Positions 16,658 through 26,159 of a stretch of DNA of 64,000 nt are shown piece after piece; position 1 is the stretch's first letter, and each line of letters opens with the position of its first letter. The stretch covers positions 124,001 through 188,000 of the forward strand of contig CACMZR010000003.1 of NCBI GenBank assembly GCA_902618245.1, given 5' to 3'. Below the pieces are notes generated by a model. The model had not been told where the DNA came from. It searched no databases and saw only the letters and a program-made list of their open reading frames with translations. Origin of the DNA: an uncultured Bacteroidota bacterium (GTDB taxonomy: Bacteria; Bacteroidota; Bacteroidia; Flavobacteriales; Flavobacteriaceae). The position numbers were made by a program, and so were the translations under genes.

Positions 16658-17491
16658 TTATTTTTCATTATGCTGGAGTGTTATGTCACTGAGAACATCT
16701 TCGTAAGATGGTTGAATATAATGTGGTAGTTTATTTTTTTTTGGTAGTACTGCTAGATACCTGGTCGTATTGGAAGTAAATACTTGCTTATAAAACCATG
16801 ATTTATTATATCTTTTTTCTACTAGTGCCTTAATAAAATCAAAATGTGAAATTAAATCAGTGCTTCCCAAGTGAAAAATTCCTGTTTTTTTATGGTTTAT
16901 TATGTAATGAATCTGTTGGCTTAGACGAACATCACTATTTACGTTAATAACTGTATTTGGGAATACTTCTATAGGAGAATTATCTTTTAAAGCTCTATCG
17001 ATTTTTACTGTTCTAGGTGAGTTAAGTCCAAAAATCATAGGTAAGCGAAGTATAATATATTTACCTGTTTTTAAATTCAAAAGTTGATTTTCAATTTTAA
17101 TTTTAAAATGTCCATAGAGGCTTTTTGAAAGTGTTTTATCGTATTCATAAGATGGGTAATGTCTAAAGGAATCAAAAACGTTTGCCGAAGAAATAAACAT
17201 TATTCTACAATCGTTTTTTTGAACATGTTCTTTCAGATAAATATGTGTTTCTACTTGAGAATAAATATCCCCTCTTAGAGAGGATATAATTAATTTTGGA
17301 TTAAATTTTTTTAAAATGGTGGATAGTTCATCTTTTTGATGATTAAAACGAATAAAATTAGAATTATTTTTGAAGCCAGTATTACTGTTATAAGTTCCTA
17401 ACGTGTAAAAATAGGCTGAAAGCTCTTTATATATCGCATTGCCAATAAAACCGCTTCCTCCAAGTATAAGAATAGGTCTTGACACTTTCAA
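16658..17491 (-). CDS. NAD(P)-dependent sugar-nucleotide epimerase/reductase (RmlD-like SDR)
   Basis: This 277-residue extended short-chain dehydrogenase has the dinucleotide motif GGSGFIGNAIY (11-21), a Ser-rich strand FISSANVF and a YGHFKIK segment that supplies the Tyr-x-x-x-Lys pair. It most resembles RmlD-like sugar-nucleotide-binding proteins, but the substrate is unknown. The start is TTG 17491; the in-frame stop at 17510-17512 and the lack of an ATG exclude an upstream start. It follows gcvT by one base, an arrangement I know from other flavobacteria. Confidence 0.8.
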   Translation of the reverse strand: MKVSRPILILGGSGFIGNAIYKELSAYFYTLGTYNSNTGFKNNSNFIRFNHQKDELSTILKKFNPKLIISSLRGDIYSQVETHIYLKEHVQKNDCRIMFISSANVFDSFRHYPSYEYDKTLSKSLYGHFKIKIENQLLNLKTGKYIILRLPMIFGLNSPRTVKIDRALKDNSPIEVFPNTVINVNSDVRLSQQIHYIINHKKTGIFHLGSTDLISHFDFIKALVEKRYNKSWFYKQVFTSNTTRYLAVLPKKNKLPHYIQPSYEDVLSDITLQHNEK

Positions 17492-17492
17492 A

Positions 17493-18572
17493 TTAAATAA
17501 ATGGTGTTTTTACTATTTTCGCAGACCAAAATTTATCTCTAATAATTACTCCAATTTTAGTCTGTGGAGAGGAAAAACTCGTTTTAATATAGCCTAAACC
17601 TATTCCTTTCTCAAGTATAGGTGATCTAGTACCAGAGGTAACTCTGCCAATTTTATTATTATACTTATCAACAAGATTATAACCATTTCTTGGTATGGCT
17701 CTTCCATCAATAATAAAACCAATTAATTTATATTCTGTACCATTCGATTTTTGTCTATGAATGTTTTCAAAATTTATACATTTAGTTTCGGGCTTACTTA
17801 TCCAACCCAAACCTGCGGCTATAGGAGATGTAGTCTCGTTGATTTCATTGCCATACAAACAATATCCCATTTCAGTTCTCAGTGAATCACGTGCACCAAG
17901 CCCTATTGGTTTAATACCTAAAGATGAACCTGCCTCAAGTACCGAATCCCAAATTTTTTCCCCTTGTTCTGATTTAAAATAAATTTCAAGTCCCCCTGCA
18001 CCAGTATATCCTGTAGTTGCAATTATTGTATTTTGAAATCCGGCAAAGGAAGCAAATGTGTGCCCATAGTAGGGTAGAGAATTTAAATTCAAATCAGTAA
18101 GCGATTGCATAGCTTGTAACGCTTTGGGGCCTTGAATCGAAAGTAATGCAATTTGATCTGAATCATCCTTTATTTTAGCACCAAATGATTCATTTTTTTT
18201 CCTTACATGTTCCCAATCTTTCTTTATATTAGAAGCATTAACTACAAGCATATAATCCTTATCATCTAATCTATAAACAATCAAATCATCAATAATTCCT
18301 CCTGTTTCGTTGGGAAAATAGTTGTATTGAGCTTTTCCGACAGGAATTTTAGAAATATCATTACTACAAATATATTGAAGAAGATCGATGGCATTTGATC
18401 CAGATATTTTAAATTCCCCCATGTGAGAAACATCAAAAACACCTAAATTTTTTCGAACTGTAATATGTTCTTCAATCAAGCTATCATATTGAATAGGCAT
18501 CATATAACCTCCAAAAGAGGTCATTTTTGCATTTAAGGATACATGTAAATTGTAAAAAGGTGTTTTTTTCAA
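17493..18572 (-). CDS. gcvT: Aminomethyltransferase (glycine cleavage system T protein)
   Basis: T protein moves the aminomethyl carbon from lipoylated GcvH to tetrahydrofolate, releasing ammonia. The 359-residue protein has the N-terminal FYNLHVSLNAKMTSFGGYMMP segment, FDVSHMGEF (about 47-55), the folate-site region and GLGARDSLR-x-E-x-GYCLYGNE. Length is normal. The start is TTG followed by AAA AAA; a stop lies five codons upstream and no ATG intervenes. It lies 18 bases after thrC, and none of gcvP, gcvH or lpd is nearby. Confidence 0.95.
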   Translation of the reverse strand: MKKTPFYNLHVSLNAKMTSFGGYMMPIQYDSLIEEHITVRKNLGVFDVSHMGEFKISGSNAIDLLQYICSNDISKIPVGKAQYNYFPNETGGIIDDLIVYRLDDKDYMLVVNASNIKKDWEHVRKKNESFGAKIKDDSDQIALLSIQGPKALQAMQSLTDLNLNSLPYYGHTFASFAGFQNTIIATTGYTGAGGLEIYFKSEQGEKIWDSVLEAGSSLGIKPIGLGARDSLRTEMGYCLYGNEINETTSPIAAGLGWISKPETKCINFENIHRQKSNGTEYKLIGFIIDGRAIPRNGYNLVDKYNNKIGRVTSGTRSPILEKGIGLGYIKTSFSSPQTKIGVIIRDKFWSAKIVKTPFI

Positions 18573-18590
18573 ATTGGAGAGTATTTAAGT

Positions 18591-19901
18591 TTATTTTGAA
18601 AATAGTATAGATTTTAAATCATTATAATCCTTTATTGGTGTGCTTTCTTTTTTTCTTTTAAGGATATTTTTGATCTCATTTGGAATTTCAATTTTTTCTT
18701 TAATAATATTTTCAACTGTTTTTGAAAATTTAATAGGGTGAGCAGTTTCTAAAAACAAACCTTGATAATTTTCAGGTTCTTTTTTGGAATTCAAAAAATC
18801 GATTAAACCTAGATATCCAATAGCACCGTGCGGATCGGTAATATAATTTTTAAGCCTATATATTTTATTTATGGCTTTTTCAGTTTGTTTATCTGAATAA
18901 CTATATGCAGTAAATGATTTTTTTAAACCAAACAGATCATTATTAAATAATTTTTGAATTCTTAGAAAATTACTTGGATTTGCAACGTCCATTGCATTAG
19001 AAATAGTTTGTATGGATTTTTTTGGTTTGTATATTCCTGTATTAAGAAACCTTGGTATTGTATCATTAGAATTTGTACTTGCAATAAAATGACTTATTGG
19101 TAGTCCCATCTTTTTTGAAACAAGACCAGCACAGATATTTCCAAAATTTCCACTTGGTACTGAAACTATTAGCTCTTTTTGGGGATTAGGACGGTCTCTA
19201 TAAGCAATAAAATAATAAAACATTTGTGCTAACCATCTTCCTACATTTATAGAATTTGCAGAAGTTAAATTAATTTTTTTGATTAACTCAGGATCAATAA
19301 AAGCGTTCTTAACAAATTTTTGACAGTCGTCAAAGCTACCTTCAACTTCTAATGCTGTAATATTTTTCCCTAAGGTAGTTAATTGATACTCTTGAATTTC
19401 ACTTACTTTACCCTTAGGAAAAAGAATTACAACATCGATATTTTTGGATTTATAAAATCCATTTGCCACTGCACCGCCAGTATCTCCTGAGGTTGCAACC
19501 AATACCGTAATTTTTTTATTTTCTTTCTCTTTTGGATTTGCATAGGAAAGACAATTTGCCATAAATCTTGCACCAACATCTTTAAATGCTAGGGTTGGTC
19601 CGTGAAATAGTTCAAGACTTGCAATATTTTTTGAAATATTTACAATTGGGAAATTAAATATTAATGTTTTTTTTACAATTCCTATAAGGACATCATTAGG
19701 GATTTCGTTTCCAACAAAAGGTTTTATCACTCGAAATGCAATCTCATGGTCAGAATATTTCTTTATATTTTTGATAAAATAATTACTAAGTTCTGGTATT
19801 TCACTTGGAAAATATAGACCTCGGTCTGGAGCTAGCCCCCTTTTTATAGCTTCTATAAAGCCTACATCTTTCGAGTTATTATTTAGGCTGAAATATTTCA
19901 A
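18591..19901 (-). CDS. thrC: Threonine synthase
   Basis: Converts O-phosphohomoserine to threonine with PLP. The 436-residue protein has the N-terminal GLAPDRGLYFP segment (22-32), the PLP lysine K107 in LAFKDVGARF, the SGDTGGAVANGF phosphate loop and the SGNFGN segment. The start is TTG AAA TAT, 4 bases after the thrB stop; only TTG is available before an in-frame TAA. Third gene of the thrABC operon. Confidence 0.96.
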   Translation of the reverse strand: MKYFSLNNNSKDVGFIEAIKRGLAPDRGLYFPSEIPELSNYFIKNIKKYSDHEIAFRVIKPFVGNEIPNDVLIGIVKKTLIFNFPIVNISKNIASLELFHGPTLAFKDVGARFMANCLSYANPKEKENKKITVLVATSGDTGGAVANGFYKSKNIDVVILFPKGKVSEIQEYQLTTLGKNITALEVEGSFDDCQKFVKNAFIDPELIKKINLTSANSINVGRWLAQMFYYFIAYRDRPNPQKELIVSVPSGNFGNICAGLVSKKMGLPISHFIASTNSNDTIPRFLNTGIYKPKKSIQTISNAMDVANPSNFLRIQKLFNNDLFGLKKSFTAYSYSDKQTEKAINKIYRLKNYITDPHGAIGYLGLIDFLNSKKEPENYQGLFLETAHPIKFSKTVENIIKEKIEIPNEIKNILKRKKESTPIKDYNDLKSILFSK

Positions 19902-19905
19902 ATTA

Positions 19906-20829
19906 TTATAAAATTTTTATCCCTACTTTGTTTACAGCAGATAAATATATGTCGTATTCTAAACCTAAGCTTTTGTAGATTTTTGCCATTGCATTGCCTA
20001 CTTTTTTTGCAGTTCCCATTCCTTTTGATAATGCAAATATTGATGGTCCTGAACCAGAAATACCGCTACCTAATGCACCATGATTCATAGCTTCATTTTT
20101 AACTTCCTCGAATTTTGGAATTAAAATTGATCTTGCAGGTTCAATCAATTCATCTTTTAAACTTCTTGATAAAAGGTTATAATCATTTGTATAAAGTGCA
20201 CTAATAAGTGCACCTAAATTTCCCCACTGTTTTATTGCTTTTTTTAATGGAACATCATCTTTTAAAATAGCCCTTGAATGGATTGTTTTTAATTCAATTT
20301 TAGGGTGTATTATTGTTACAATTAACTCTGGTGGACAAGGTAAACTAACAATATCTGTTGGATTAATACTTCGAACTAAAGTGAATCCTCCAAAGAGAAC
20401 TGGTGCTAGATTGTCAGCATGCTGCTCACCACTTGCTAATGCCTCACCAAACATTGCAAAATCTAGTAATTTGTTATTTTTGAATGGTCTTCCAAGTAAT
20501 TCATTTACAGCAAATACTGCTCCAGCTGAACTTGCTGCACTACTTCCGATTCCACTACCAGGTTTTATTTTTTTTTCAATATTTATAATAAATCCATTTT
20601 TTGTAGGATGAGATTTTAATAAAGCACTTACTGCAACACTAGCTACGTTCTTTAATGGGTTTTCAGGTATCTTGTAGCCTTTAATATTACCAATGTGAAC
20701 CCCAGGCTTTTCAGTCATTTCAACATGAATCGTGTCGCCAATAGGGTCTAGGCAAAATCCAAGGACATCAAATCCACATGACACATTGGCTACACTTGCA
20801 GGAGCAAAAACTTTGATCTCACTAATCAT
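19906..20829 (-). CDS. thrB: Homoserine kinase
   Basis: Phosphorylates homoserine for threonine synthesis. The 307-residue GHMP kinase has the phosphate loop PGSGIGSSAASS (90-101), an N-terminal APASVANVSCGFD motif (9-21) and the C-terminal GSGISGSGPSIFAL motif. Its ATG overlaps the thrA stop by 4 bases and thrC follows after 4 bases, so all three enzymes are translated from one message. Confidence 0.97.
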   Translation of the reverse strand: MISEIKVFAPASVANVSCGFDVLGFCLDPIGDTIHVEMTEKPGVHIGNIKGYKIPENPLKNVASVAVSALLKSHPTKNGFIINIEKKIKPGSGIGSSAASSAGAVFAVNELLGRPFKNNKLLDFAMFGEALASGEQHADNLAPVLFGGFTLVRSINPTDIVSLPCPPELIVTIIHPKIELKTIHSRAILKDDVPLKKAIKQWGNLGALISALYTNDYNLLSRSLKDELIEPARSILIPKFEEVKNEAMNHGALGSGISGSGPSIFALSKGMGTAKKVGNAMAKIYKSLGLEYDIYLSAVNKVGIKIL

Positions 20830-23279
20830 TTTGATTTACCTATTCTTATAATATCTCCAAAAATACCTCCTGCTGTAACATCAGCTCCTGCACCAGCACC
20901 CTTAACTATAAGCGGTTGTTCTTTGTATCTTGAAGTGTAAAAGAGAATTATGTTATCACTTCCTTTTAAATTATAAAAACTATGATTTTCATCAATTTCT
21001 CTCAGGCCAACAGAGGCTTTGCCGTTTTTAAGCTCAGCAACATATTTTAAGCGTTTATTTTTTTTGATAGCACTTTCTAATATTGATCTAAAGTGACTTT
21101 CATATCTATCAATAGATTTGTAAAGTTCATCATTGTTGTCACTTTTTAAGACTTCCTCTGGTATAAAACTATTATTTGTAATATCGTCCAGTTCAAGTTT
21201 AAATCCGCTTTCCCTTCCAAGGATTAATATTTTTCTAGCCACATCAATTCCGCTTAAATCTATCTTAGGATCAGGTTCAGTAAAGCCCTCTTTTTGTGCT
21301 TTTTGAACAATATTTTTAAAACTAGTATTAAGTTTATAATTATTAAATATATAGTTTAGGCTTCCAGATAAAATAGCTTGAATCTCTAAAATTTTATCTC
21401 CAGATGCAATAAGATTGTTAAGAGTATCAATAATTGGAAGAGCAGCGCCAACATTAGTTTCAAAAAGAAAAGGCGTTACAAATCGTCTTGCTGTGTTTTT
21501 TAGATTGTTGTAGTTTTTAAGGCTGCTAGCACATGCAATTTTGTTACACGTAACTACCCCAATACTATTTTTTAGATAACTCACATATTCTTCTGCTATT
21601 TCCTCGCTAGCAGTATTATCAATAAAAATACTGTTGCGTAAATTAAGTTTTTTAATATGATTGAAAAATTTTTCTCTATCTGCCTTAATACCAATTTTTT
21701 CTAAATCATCTTTCCATGTTTCCAAATTTATTGGATTTTCAGAAAGAATCATTTTACTTGAATTAGATATGGATATCACACGAATTTTTAATCTCAAGTT
21801 TTTTAAAAGGTAATCTTGTTGACCAAATAGTTGTTCGAGTAACTTGCCCCCAACGTTTCCTACTCCAGTTACAAACAAATTCAGTTCTTTGATTTGCTCT
21901 TCAAAAAAGCTTTCATGAATTGTGTTTAGTGCTTTTTGAGTATTTATTTTGTCTATCAGTATTGAAATGTTTCTTTCAGAAGCTCCCTGTGCAATTGCTC
22001 TGATATTAATATTGTTTGCTCCTAGACTACTAAATAATTTTCCACTAATACCCTGGTGTTCCTTCATTTTGTCTCCAACGATAGCAATATTAGTCATATT
22101 TTTTTCAATTTTCGCAGGCTCTACTTTCTGGAGATTTATTTCAAGTGCAAAGTTTTCATCAATTAGTTTTTTTGATAAATCGGCATCTTCTAACTTAACC
22201 CCTATACAAATTGAATGTTCAGAAGAGGCTTGAGTAATCATAATTATATTAATCTGCTTATCGGACAAAGTTTGGAATAATCTCTTTGAAAAACCTGGTA
22301 TTCCAATCATTCCACTACCCTCTAAACTTACTAAGGCGACATTTTCAATATGACTAACTCCTTTAACAATTTGACCACCAGACTTTTTTGAACCTTTACT
22401 GTCTATTCTAGTTCCCCGAGCGTTCGAATCAAATGTATTTTTGATATATATAGGTATACCTTTTTTTATAAGTGGCTGAAGAGTTGGTGGATAAATAACT
22501 TTAGCACCAAAATGTGAAAGCTCCATTGCTTCCTGGTAAGAGAGTTTTTTTATAGGTGTTGCTTGAGATACTAGTTTTGGATTCGCTGTGAACATACCAC
22601 TAACATCAGACCATATTTCTAATTGACTTGCATCAGAATAATTAGCTAGTAATGAGGCTGTTAAATCTGATCCCCCCCGGCCTAAGGTCAATGTGTTTCC
22701 TTCAACATCACTTGCTACAAACCCAGGAAATAAGGCAATTTTATATTTATTTTTCTTAAGAAAAGAGATAGTTTTCTTCTTACTTAGAAAATCATCAACA
22801 ACTTCGCGGTTATTAACAGTTTTTTTAAAAATTATTTCACGTGAGTCTTTAAAAGTAATGTCATTTACATTGTGCTTTAGAATTTTAAAAATAATATTAC
22901 TTGACAAAATTTCTCCAAAACTTAAAATTTTAGAATTACTTTTTGATGTAAGTTCATTTAATTTAAAAAGAGAGTCTAAAATCTCCTCAAGTTCATTAAT
23001 CTTTGCTTTTAAAAAACTTATTATTTCACTTTGCTTTGTGACTGGTATAAAATGATTAATTAATACCATGTGTCTTTTTTCTATGATATTTAAGAACTCT
23101 TTATAATTTATTTCTGAATTGCTGGCACTTTTAGCCATAGCAGATAGAAGATCTGTAATGCCACTTAATGCAGATACGACAACTAATTGCTTTTGATCAC
23201 TCCTCTTAATGATGTCAATTACCAAGGAAAGGCTATCTGGATTTGCTACAGAAGTACCTCCAAACTTAACAACTTTCAT
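20826..23279 (-). CDS. thrA: Bifunctional aspartokinase / homoserine dehydrogenase
   Basis: A fusion catalysing the first and third steps from aspartate towards threonine and methionine. The 817-residue protein starts with the aspartokinase motif KFGGTSVANPDSL, has two ACT-type regulatory segments (about 310-460, including GMIGIPGFSKRLF and GISGKLFSSLG), and from about residue 465 the homoserine dehydrogenase Rossmann motif VTGVGNVGGKLLEQL. The catalytic-region segment ILSGSLNYIFN is also present. Feedback inhibition by threonine is usual for such fusions. First gene of thrA-thrB-thrC. Confidence 0.97.
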   Translation of the reverse strand: MKVVKFGGTSVANPDSLSLVIDIIKRSDQKQLVVVSALSGITDLLSAMAKSASNSEINYKEFLNIIEKRHMVLINHFIPVTKQSEIISFLKAKINELEEILDSLFKLNELTSKSNSKILSFGEILSSNIIFKILKHNVNDITFKDSREIIFKKTVNNREVVDDFLSKKKTISFLKKNKYKIALFPGFVASDVEGNTLTLGRGGSDLTASLLANYSDASQLEIWSDVSGMFTANPKLVSQATPIKKLSYQEAMELSHFGAKVIYPPTLQPLIKKGIPIYIKNTFDSNARGTRIDSKGSKKSGGQIVKGVSHIENVALVSLEGSGMIGIPGFSKRLFQTLSDKQINIIMITQASSEHSICIGVKLEDADLSKKLIDENFALEINLQKVEPAKIEKNMTNIAIVGDKMKEHQGISGKLFSSLGANNINIRAIAQGASERNISILIDKINTQKALNTIHESFFEEQIKELNLFVTGVGNVGGKLLEQLFGQQDYLLKNLRLKIRVISISNSSKMILSENPINLETWKDDLEKIGIKADREKFFNHIKKLNLRNSIFIDNTASEEIAEEYVSYLKNSIGVVTCNKIACASSLKNYNNLKNTARRFVTPFLFETNVGAALPIIDTLNNLIASGDKILEIQAILSGSLNYIFNNYKLNTSFKNIVQKAQKEGFTEPDPKIDLSGIDVARKILILGRESGFKLELDDITNNSFIPEEVLKSDNNDELYKSIDRYESHFRSILESAIKKNKRLKYVAELKNGKASVGLREIDENHSFYNLKGSDNIILFYTSRYKEQPLIVKGAGAGADVTAGGIFGDIIRIGKSK

Positions 23280-23322
23280 ACAATAGTTGATATATTTTTA
23301 AACTTACTTTTAACAATAAGCG

Positions 23323-23349
23323 CAAAAATAACATTTATTGTTTGGCAAA
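23323..23349 (-). promoter_or_regulatory. Possible thr operon promoter
   Basis: Reading the minus strand, TTTG (23349-23346) is followed after 15 bases by TATTTTTG (23330-23323), a match to the Bacteroidota TTTG / TAnnTTTG promoter pattern with a slightly short spacer. It would start transcription about 40 bases before thrA. The gap to clpC is only 125 bases and no leader peptide rich in Thr or Ile is visible. Confidence 0.4.
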
Positions 23350-23404
23350 ATACAATTTGGTGAAAAACGTTTAGAATTATTAAAAGTTTTAAAAGAATTT
23401 AATA

Positions 23405-25945
23405 TTAGTTTTCGACTTTTTCTTTTACAATTAATTCTAGATTATCTTCTTTTTTATTTTTATCTATAAGAATTTTGTCACCCTCAGCTATTGAATTGTT
23501 TACAACATTTTCAGCAACTAAATCTTCAACATATTTCTGAATCGCCCTGTTAAGTGGTCTTGCACCATATTTGGAATCATACCCTTTTTCAGTTATGTAA
23601 TCCCTAGCTGAATTTGATATTTCAATTTTATAACCTAGCTTAATGATTCTATTAATTAGTTTTATTAGCTCTATATCAACTATTTTTCTAATATGTTTCT
23701 TTTCAAGGTTGTTGAAGATTACAATATCATCTACTCTATTTAAGAATTCAGGTGAAAAAGTTTTCTTTAATTCCTTTTGAATAACCCCTTTTTCAATTTC
23801 ACTTGATTGAGCCCTTTGTGAAGAAGTCTCGAATCCTAAACCATTTCCAAAATCTTTAACTTGGCGAGCACCAATATTTGACGTCATTATAATTATTGTA
23901 TTTTGAAAATTGATTTTTCTTCCAAGACTATCTGTTAAAAATCCATCGTCAAGAACTTGCAAAAGCATATTAAATATATCAGGATGAGCTTTTTCAACTT
24001 CATCAAGCAATATTACAGAATATGGCCTTGTTCGTACCTTTTCAGTTAACTGCCCACCTTCTTCGTATCCAACATAACCAGGAGGTGAACCGATTAACCT
24101 TGATATTGCGAATTTCTCCATATATTCACTCATATCCACACGAACTAAGTTTTCTTCTGAATCAAAAATTTCTGAGGCTAATATTTTAGCCAATTGGGTC
24201 TTTCCAACTCCAGTTTGACCTAAAAAAATAAACGATCCAATTGGTTTATCAGGAGCTTTTAATCCAGCTCTATTACGTTGAATTGCCCTAACAACTTTTT
24301 CAACTGCTTCATCCTGACCGATTAATTTAGACTGTATCAATTTCTTTAGCTTTGAGAGTTTACTTTTTTCAGATTTAACGATTTTGTTTACCGGGACATT
24401 GGTCATCATTGAAACAACATCAGCTATGTCGTTATCGTTAACTGTAATCCTATTTTGTCTAGATTCCTCCTGCCACTTTTCTTGGGCTTCTAAAAGTGAT
24501 TTTTCAACACGCTTTTCATCATCTCGAAGTTTGGCAGCCTCTTCGTATTTTTGTCTCTTTACAACTGTATTTTTCAGATCACGTACCTGATCTAGTTGGC
24601 TTTCAAGTTCAATAATTTCTTTAGGAACACTCATATTGTTGATGTGGACTCTAGAACCAGCTTCATCAAGAGCATCTATTGCTTTATCTGGTAAGTATCG
24701 GTCTGACATGTATCGGTTAGTCAGGTCAACACATGCACTCAAAGCTTCATCAGTATAATTTACATTGTGGTGATTTTCATATCGTTCTTTTATATTTTTA
24801 AGAATTTCAAGTGTTTCTTCAGGTGTAGTTTGTTCTACTAATATTTTCTGAAATCTTCTTTCCAATGCACCATCTTTTTCAATATTCTGACGATATTCAT
24901 CAAGGGTAGTTGCACCAATACACTGTATCTCGCCTCTTGCCAATGCTGGCTTGAACATATTTGAAGCGTCTAAGCTTCCTGTAGCACCACCAGCTCCAAC
25001 TATAGTGTGTATTTCATCTATAAATAGGATTATATCATCATTTTTTTCAAGCTCATTCATGAGTGCTTTCATTCGTTCTTCAAATTGACCTCTGTATTTT
25101 GTTCCAGCAACCAAACTGGCTAAGTCAAGTCCAACTACTCTCTTGTTGTATAAAACTCTAGACACTCTTTTCTGAATTATTCTCAATGCAAGTCCTTCTG
25201 CAATAGCAGATTTTCCAACTCCAGGTTCACCAATAAGTAGTGGATTATTCTTTTTTCTCCTACTTAAAATTTGCGATACTCTTTCTATCTCTTTCTCTCT
25301 TCCAACAACTGGGTCAAGTTTTTCTTGTTCGGCTAACGCAGTTATGTCTCTACCAAAATTATCCAAAACTGGGGTTTTCGATTTTTTATTTGTTTTTGTC
25401 TCAGAAGTTGGTATAAATGGATTTTCTTTACTATCTCCACCATTTTCTTTTTCATCAGGGAAAGAAGAAGATGGAAGTTCTTCATATGTGTCAGAGTCAT
25501 TTGCAAGCATTAACTTGAATTGTTCTTTAACAATGTCGTAGTCGACGTTTAATTGTGAAAGAAGCTTAGTCGTTGGATCGTTCTCATTACGAAGAATGCA
25601 AAGTAATAAGTGAACAGTATTGATTAATTCACTTTGGAATAATTTTGCTTCGAGAAAAGTAGTTTTTAAAGCCCTTTCAGCTTGGCGAGTTAAATGAAGG
25701 TTTTTCTTATCATTTAATTTTTGATTATCATCAATAGTGGCAGGATTTAAGATCTCAACCTTGCGTCTAAGTTCTTCTAAGTTGATTTCAATAGAATTCA
25801 AAATAGCAATAGCTTTTCCTCCCCCATCTCTTAAAATACCGAGCATAAGATGTTCAGTGCCAATAAAGTTGTGCCCAAGTCTTAAAGCCTCTTCTTTACT
25901 GAAAGCAATTACATCCTTTACACGCGGTGAAAAATTATCATCCAT
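23405..25945 (-). CDS. clpC: ATP-dependent Clp protease ATP-binding subunit ClpC
   Basis: An HSP100 unfoldase that feeds proteins to ClpP. The 846-residue protein has two N-terminal Clp repeats (about 5-150), AAA+ domain 1 with Walker [10 protein letters not shown] (about 239-247), a coiled middle domain with a UVR-like segment ([13 protein letters not shown]), and AAA+ domain 2 with Walker [10 protein letters not shown] (about 575-583). The Clp signature [18 protein letters not shown] is intact. It is transcribed alone and divergently from gyrA; clpP is not in the window. Confidence 0.96.
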   Translation of the reverse strand: MDDNFSPRVKDVIAFSKEEALRLGHNFIGTEHLMLGILRDGGGKAIAILNSIEINLEELRRKVEILNPATIDDNQKLNDKKNLHLTRQAERALKTTFLEAKLFQSELINTVHLLLCILRNENDPTTKLLSQLNVDYDIVKEQFKLMLANDSDTYEELPSSSFPDEKENGGDSKENPFIPTSETKTNKKSKTPVLDNFGRDITALAEQEKLDPVVGREKEIERVSQILSRRKKNNPLLIGEPGVGKSAIAEGLALRIIQKRVSRVLYNKRVVGLDLASLVAGTKYRGQFEERMKALMNELEKNDDIILFIDEIHTIVGAGGATGSLDASNMFKPALARGEIQCIGATTLDEYRQNIEKDGALERRFQKILVEQTTPEETLEILKNIKERYENHHNVNYTDEALSACVDLTNRYMSDRYLPDKAIDALDEAGSRVHINNMSVPKEIIELESQLDQVRDLKNTVVKRQKYEEAAKLRDDEKRVEKSLLEAQEKWQEESRQNRITVNDNDIADVVSMMTNVPVNKIVKSEKSKLSKLKKLIQSKLIGQDEAVEKVVRAIQRNRAGLKAPDKPIGSFIFLGQTGVGKTQLAKILASEIFDSEENLVRVDMSEYMEKFAISRLIGSPPGYVGYEEGGQLTEKVRTRPYSVILLDEVEKAHPDIFNMLLQVLDDGFLTDSLGRKINFQNTIIIMTSNIGARQVKDFGNGLGFETSSQRAQSSEIEKGVIQKELKKTFSPEFLNRVDDIVIFNNLEKKHIRKIVDIELIKLINRIIKLGYKIEISNSARDYITEKGYDSKYGARPLNRAIQKYVEDLVAENVVNNSIAEGDKILIDKNKKEDNLELIVKEKVEN

Positions 25946-26159
25946 AGCATATTGTTTATAAAATATATGTCAAAAAATAGACCAAAAACTCATTACACTG
26001 CTAATTGACAAAAAATTATTAAGAATTCAAAAAAAGGTGGGGTATTATTTACCACCAAAACTGCCTCTAAATATGTTAATAATTTTAGGTATTTACTACA
26101 CACAACAATCCTTTATTGTGCTCTGTTTATGTACTTTTACTATAATAAACATATGGCAA

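Noticed and set aside
17761-17982. Plus-strand open frames inside gcvT, thrA, clpC, gyrA and the nitronate-oxygenase gene
   Set aside because: They are antisense shadows of well-supported genes with no recognisable protein motifs.
23280-23404. Threonine attenuator or leader peptide before thrA
   Set aside because: No short frame rich in Thr or Ile codons and no terminator hairpin could be found in this 125-base gap.
26036-26056. Inverted repeat GGTGG...CCACC upstream of gyrA as a terminator or operator
   Set aside because: The stem is only 5 bp with an 11-base loop and no T tract, in a divergent promoter region; probably chance.
26037-26159. An upstream extension of gyrA from ATG 26037
   Set aside because: It would add 41 hydrophobic residues unlike GyrA; ATG 26160 gives the normal N-terminus and length.
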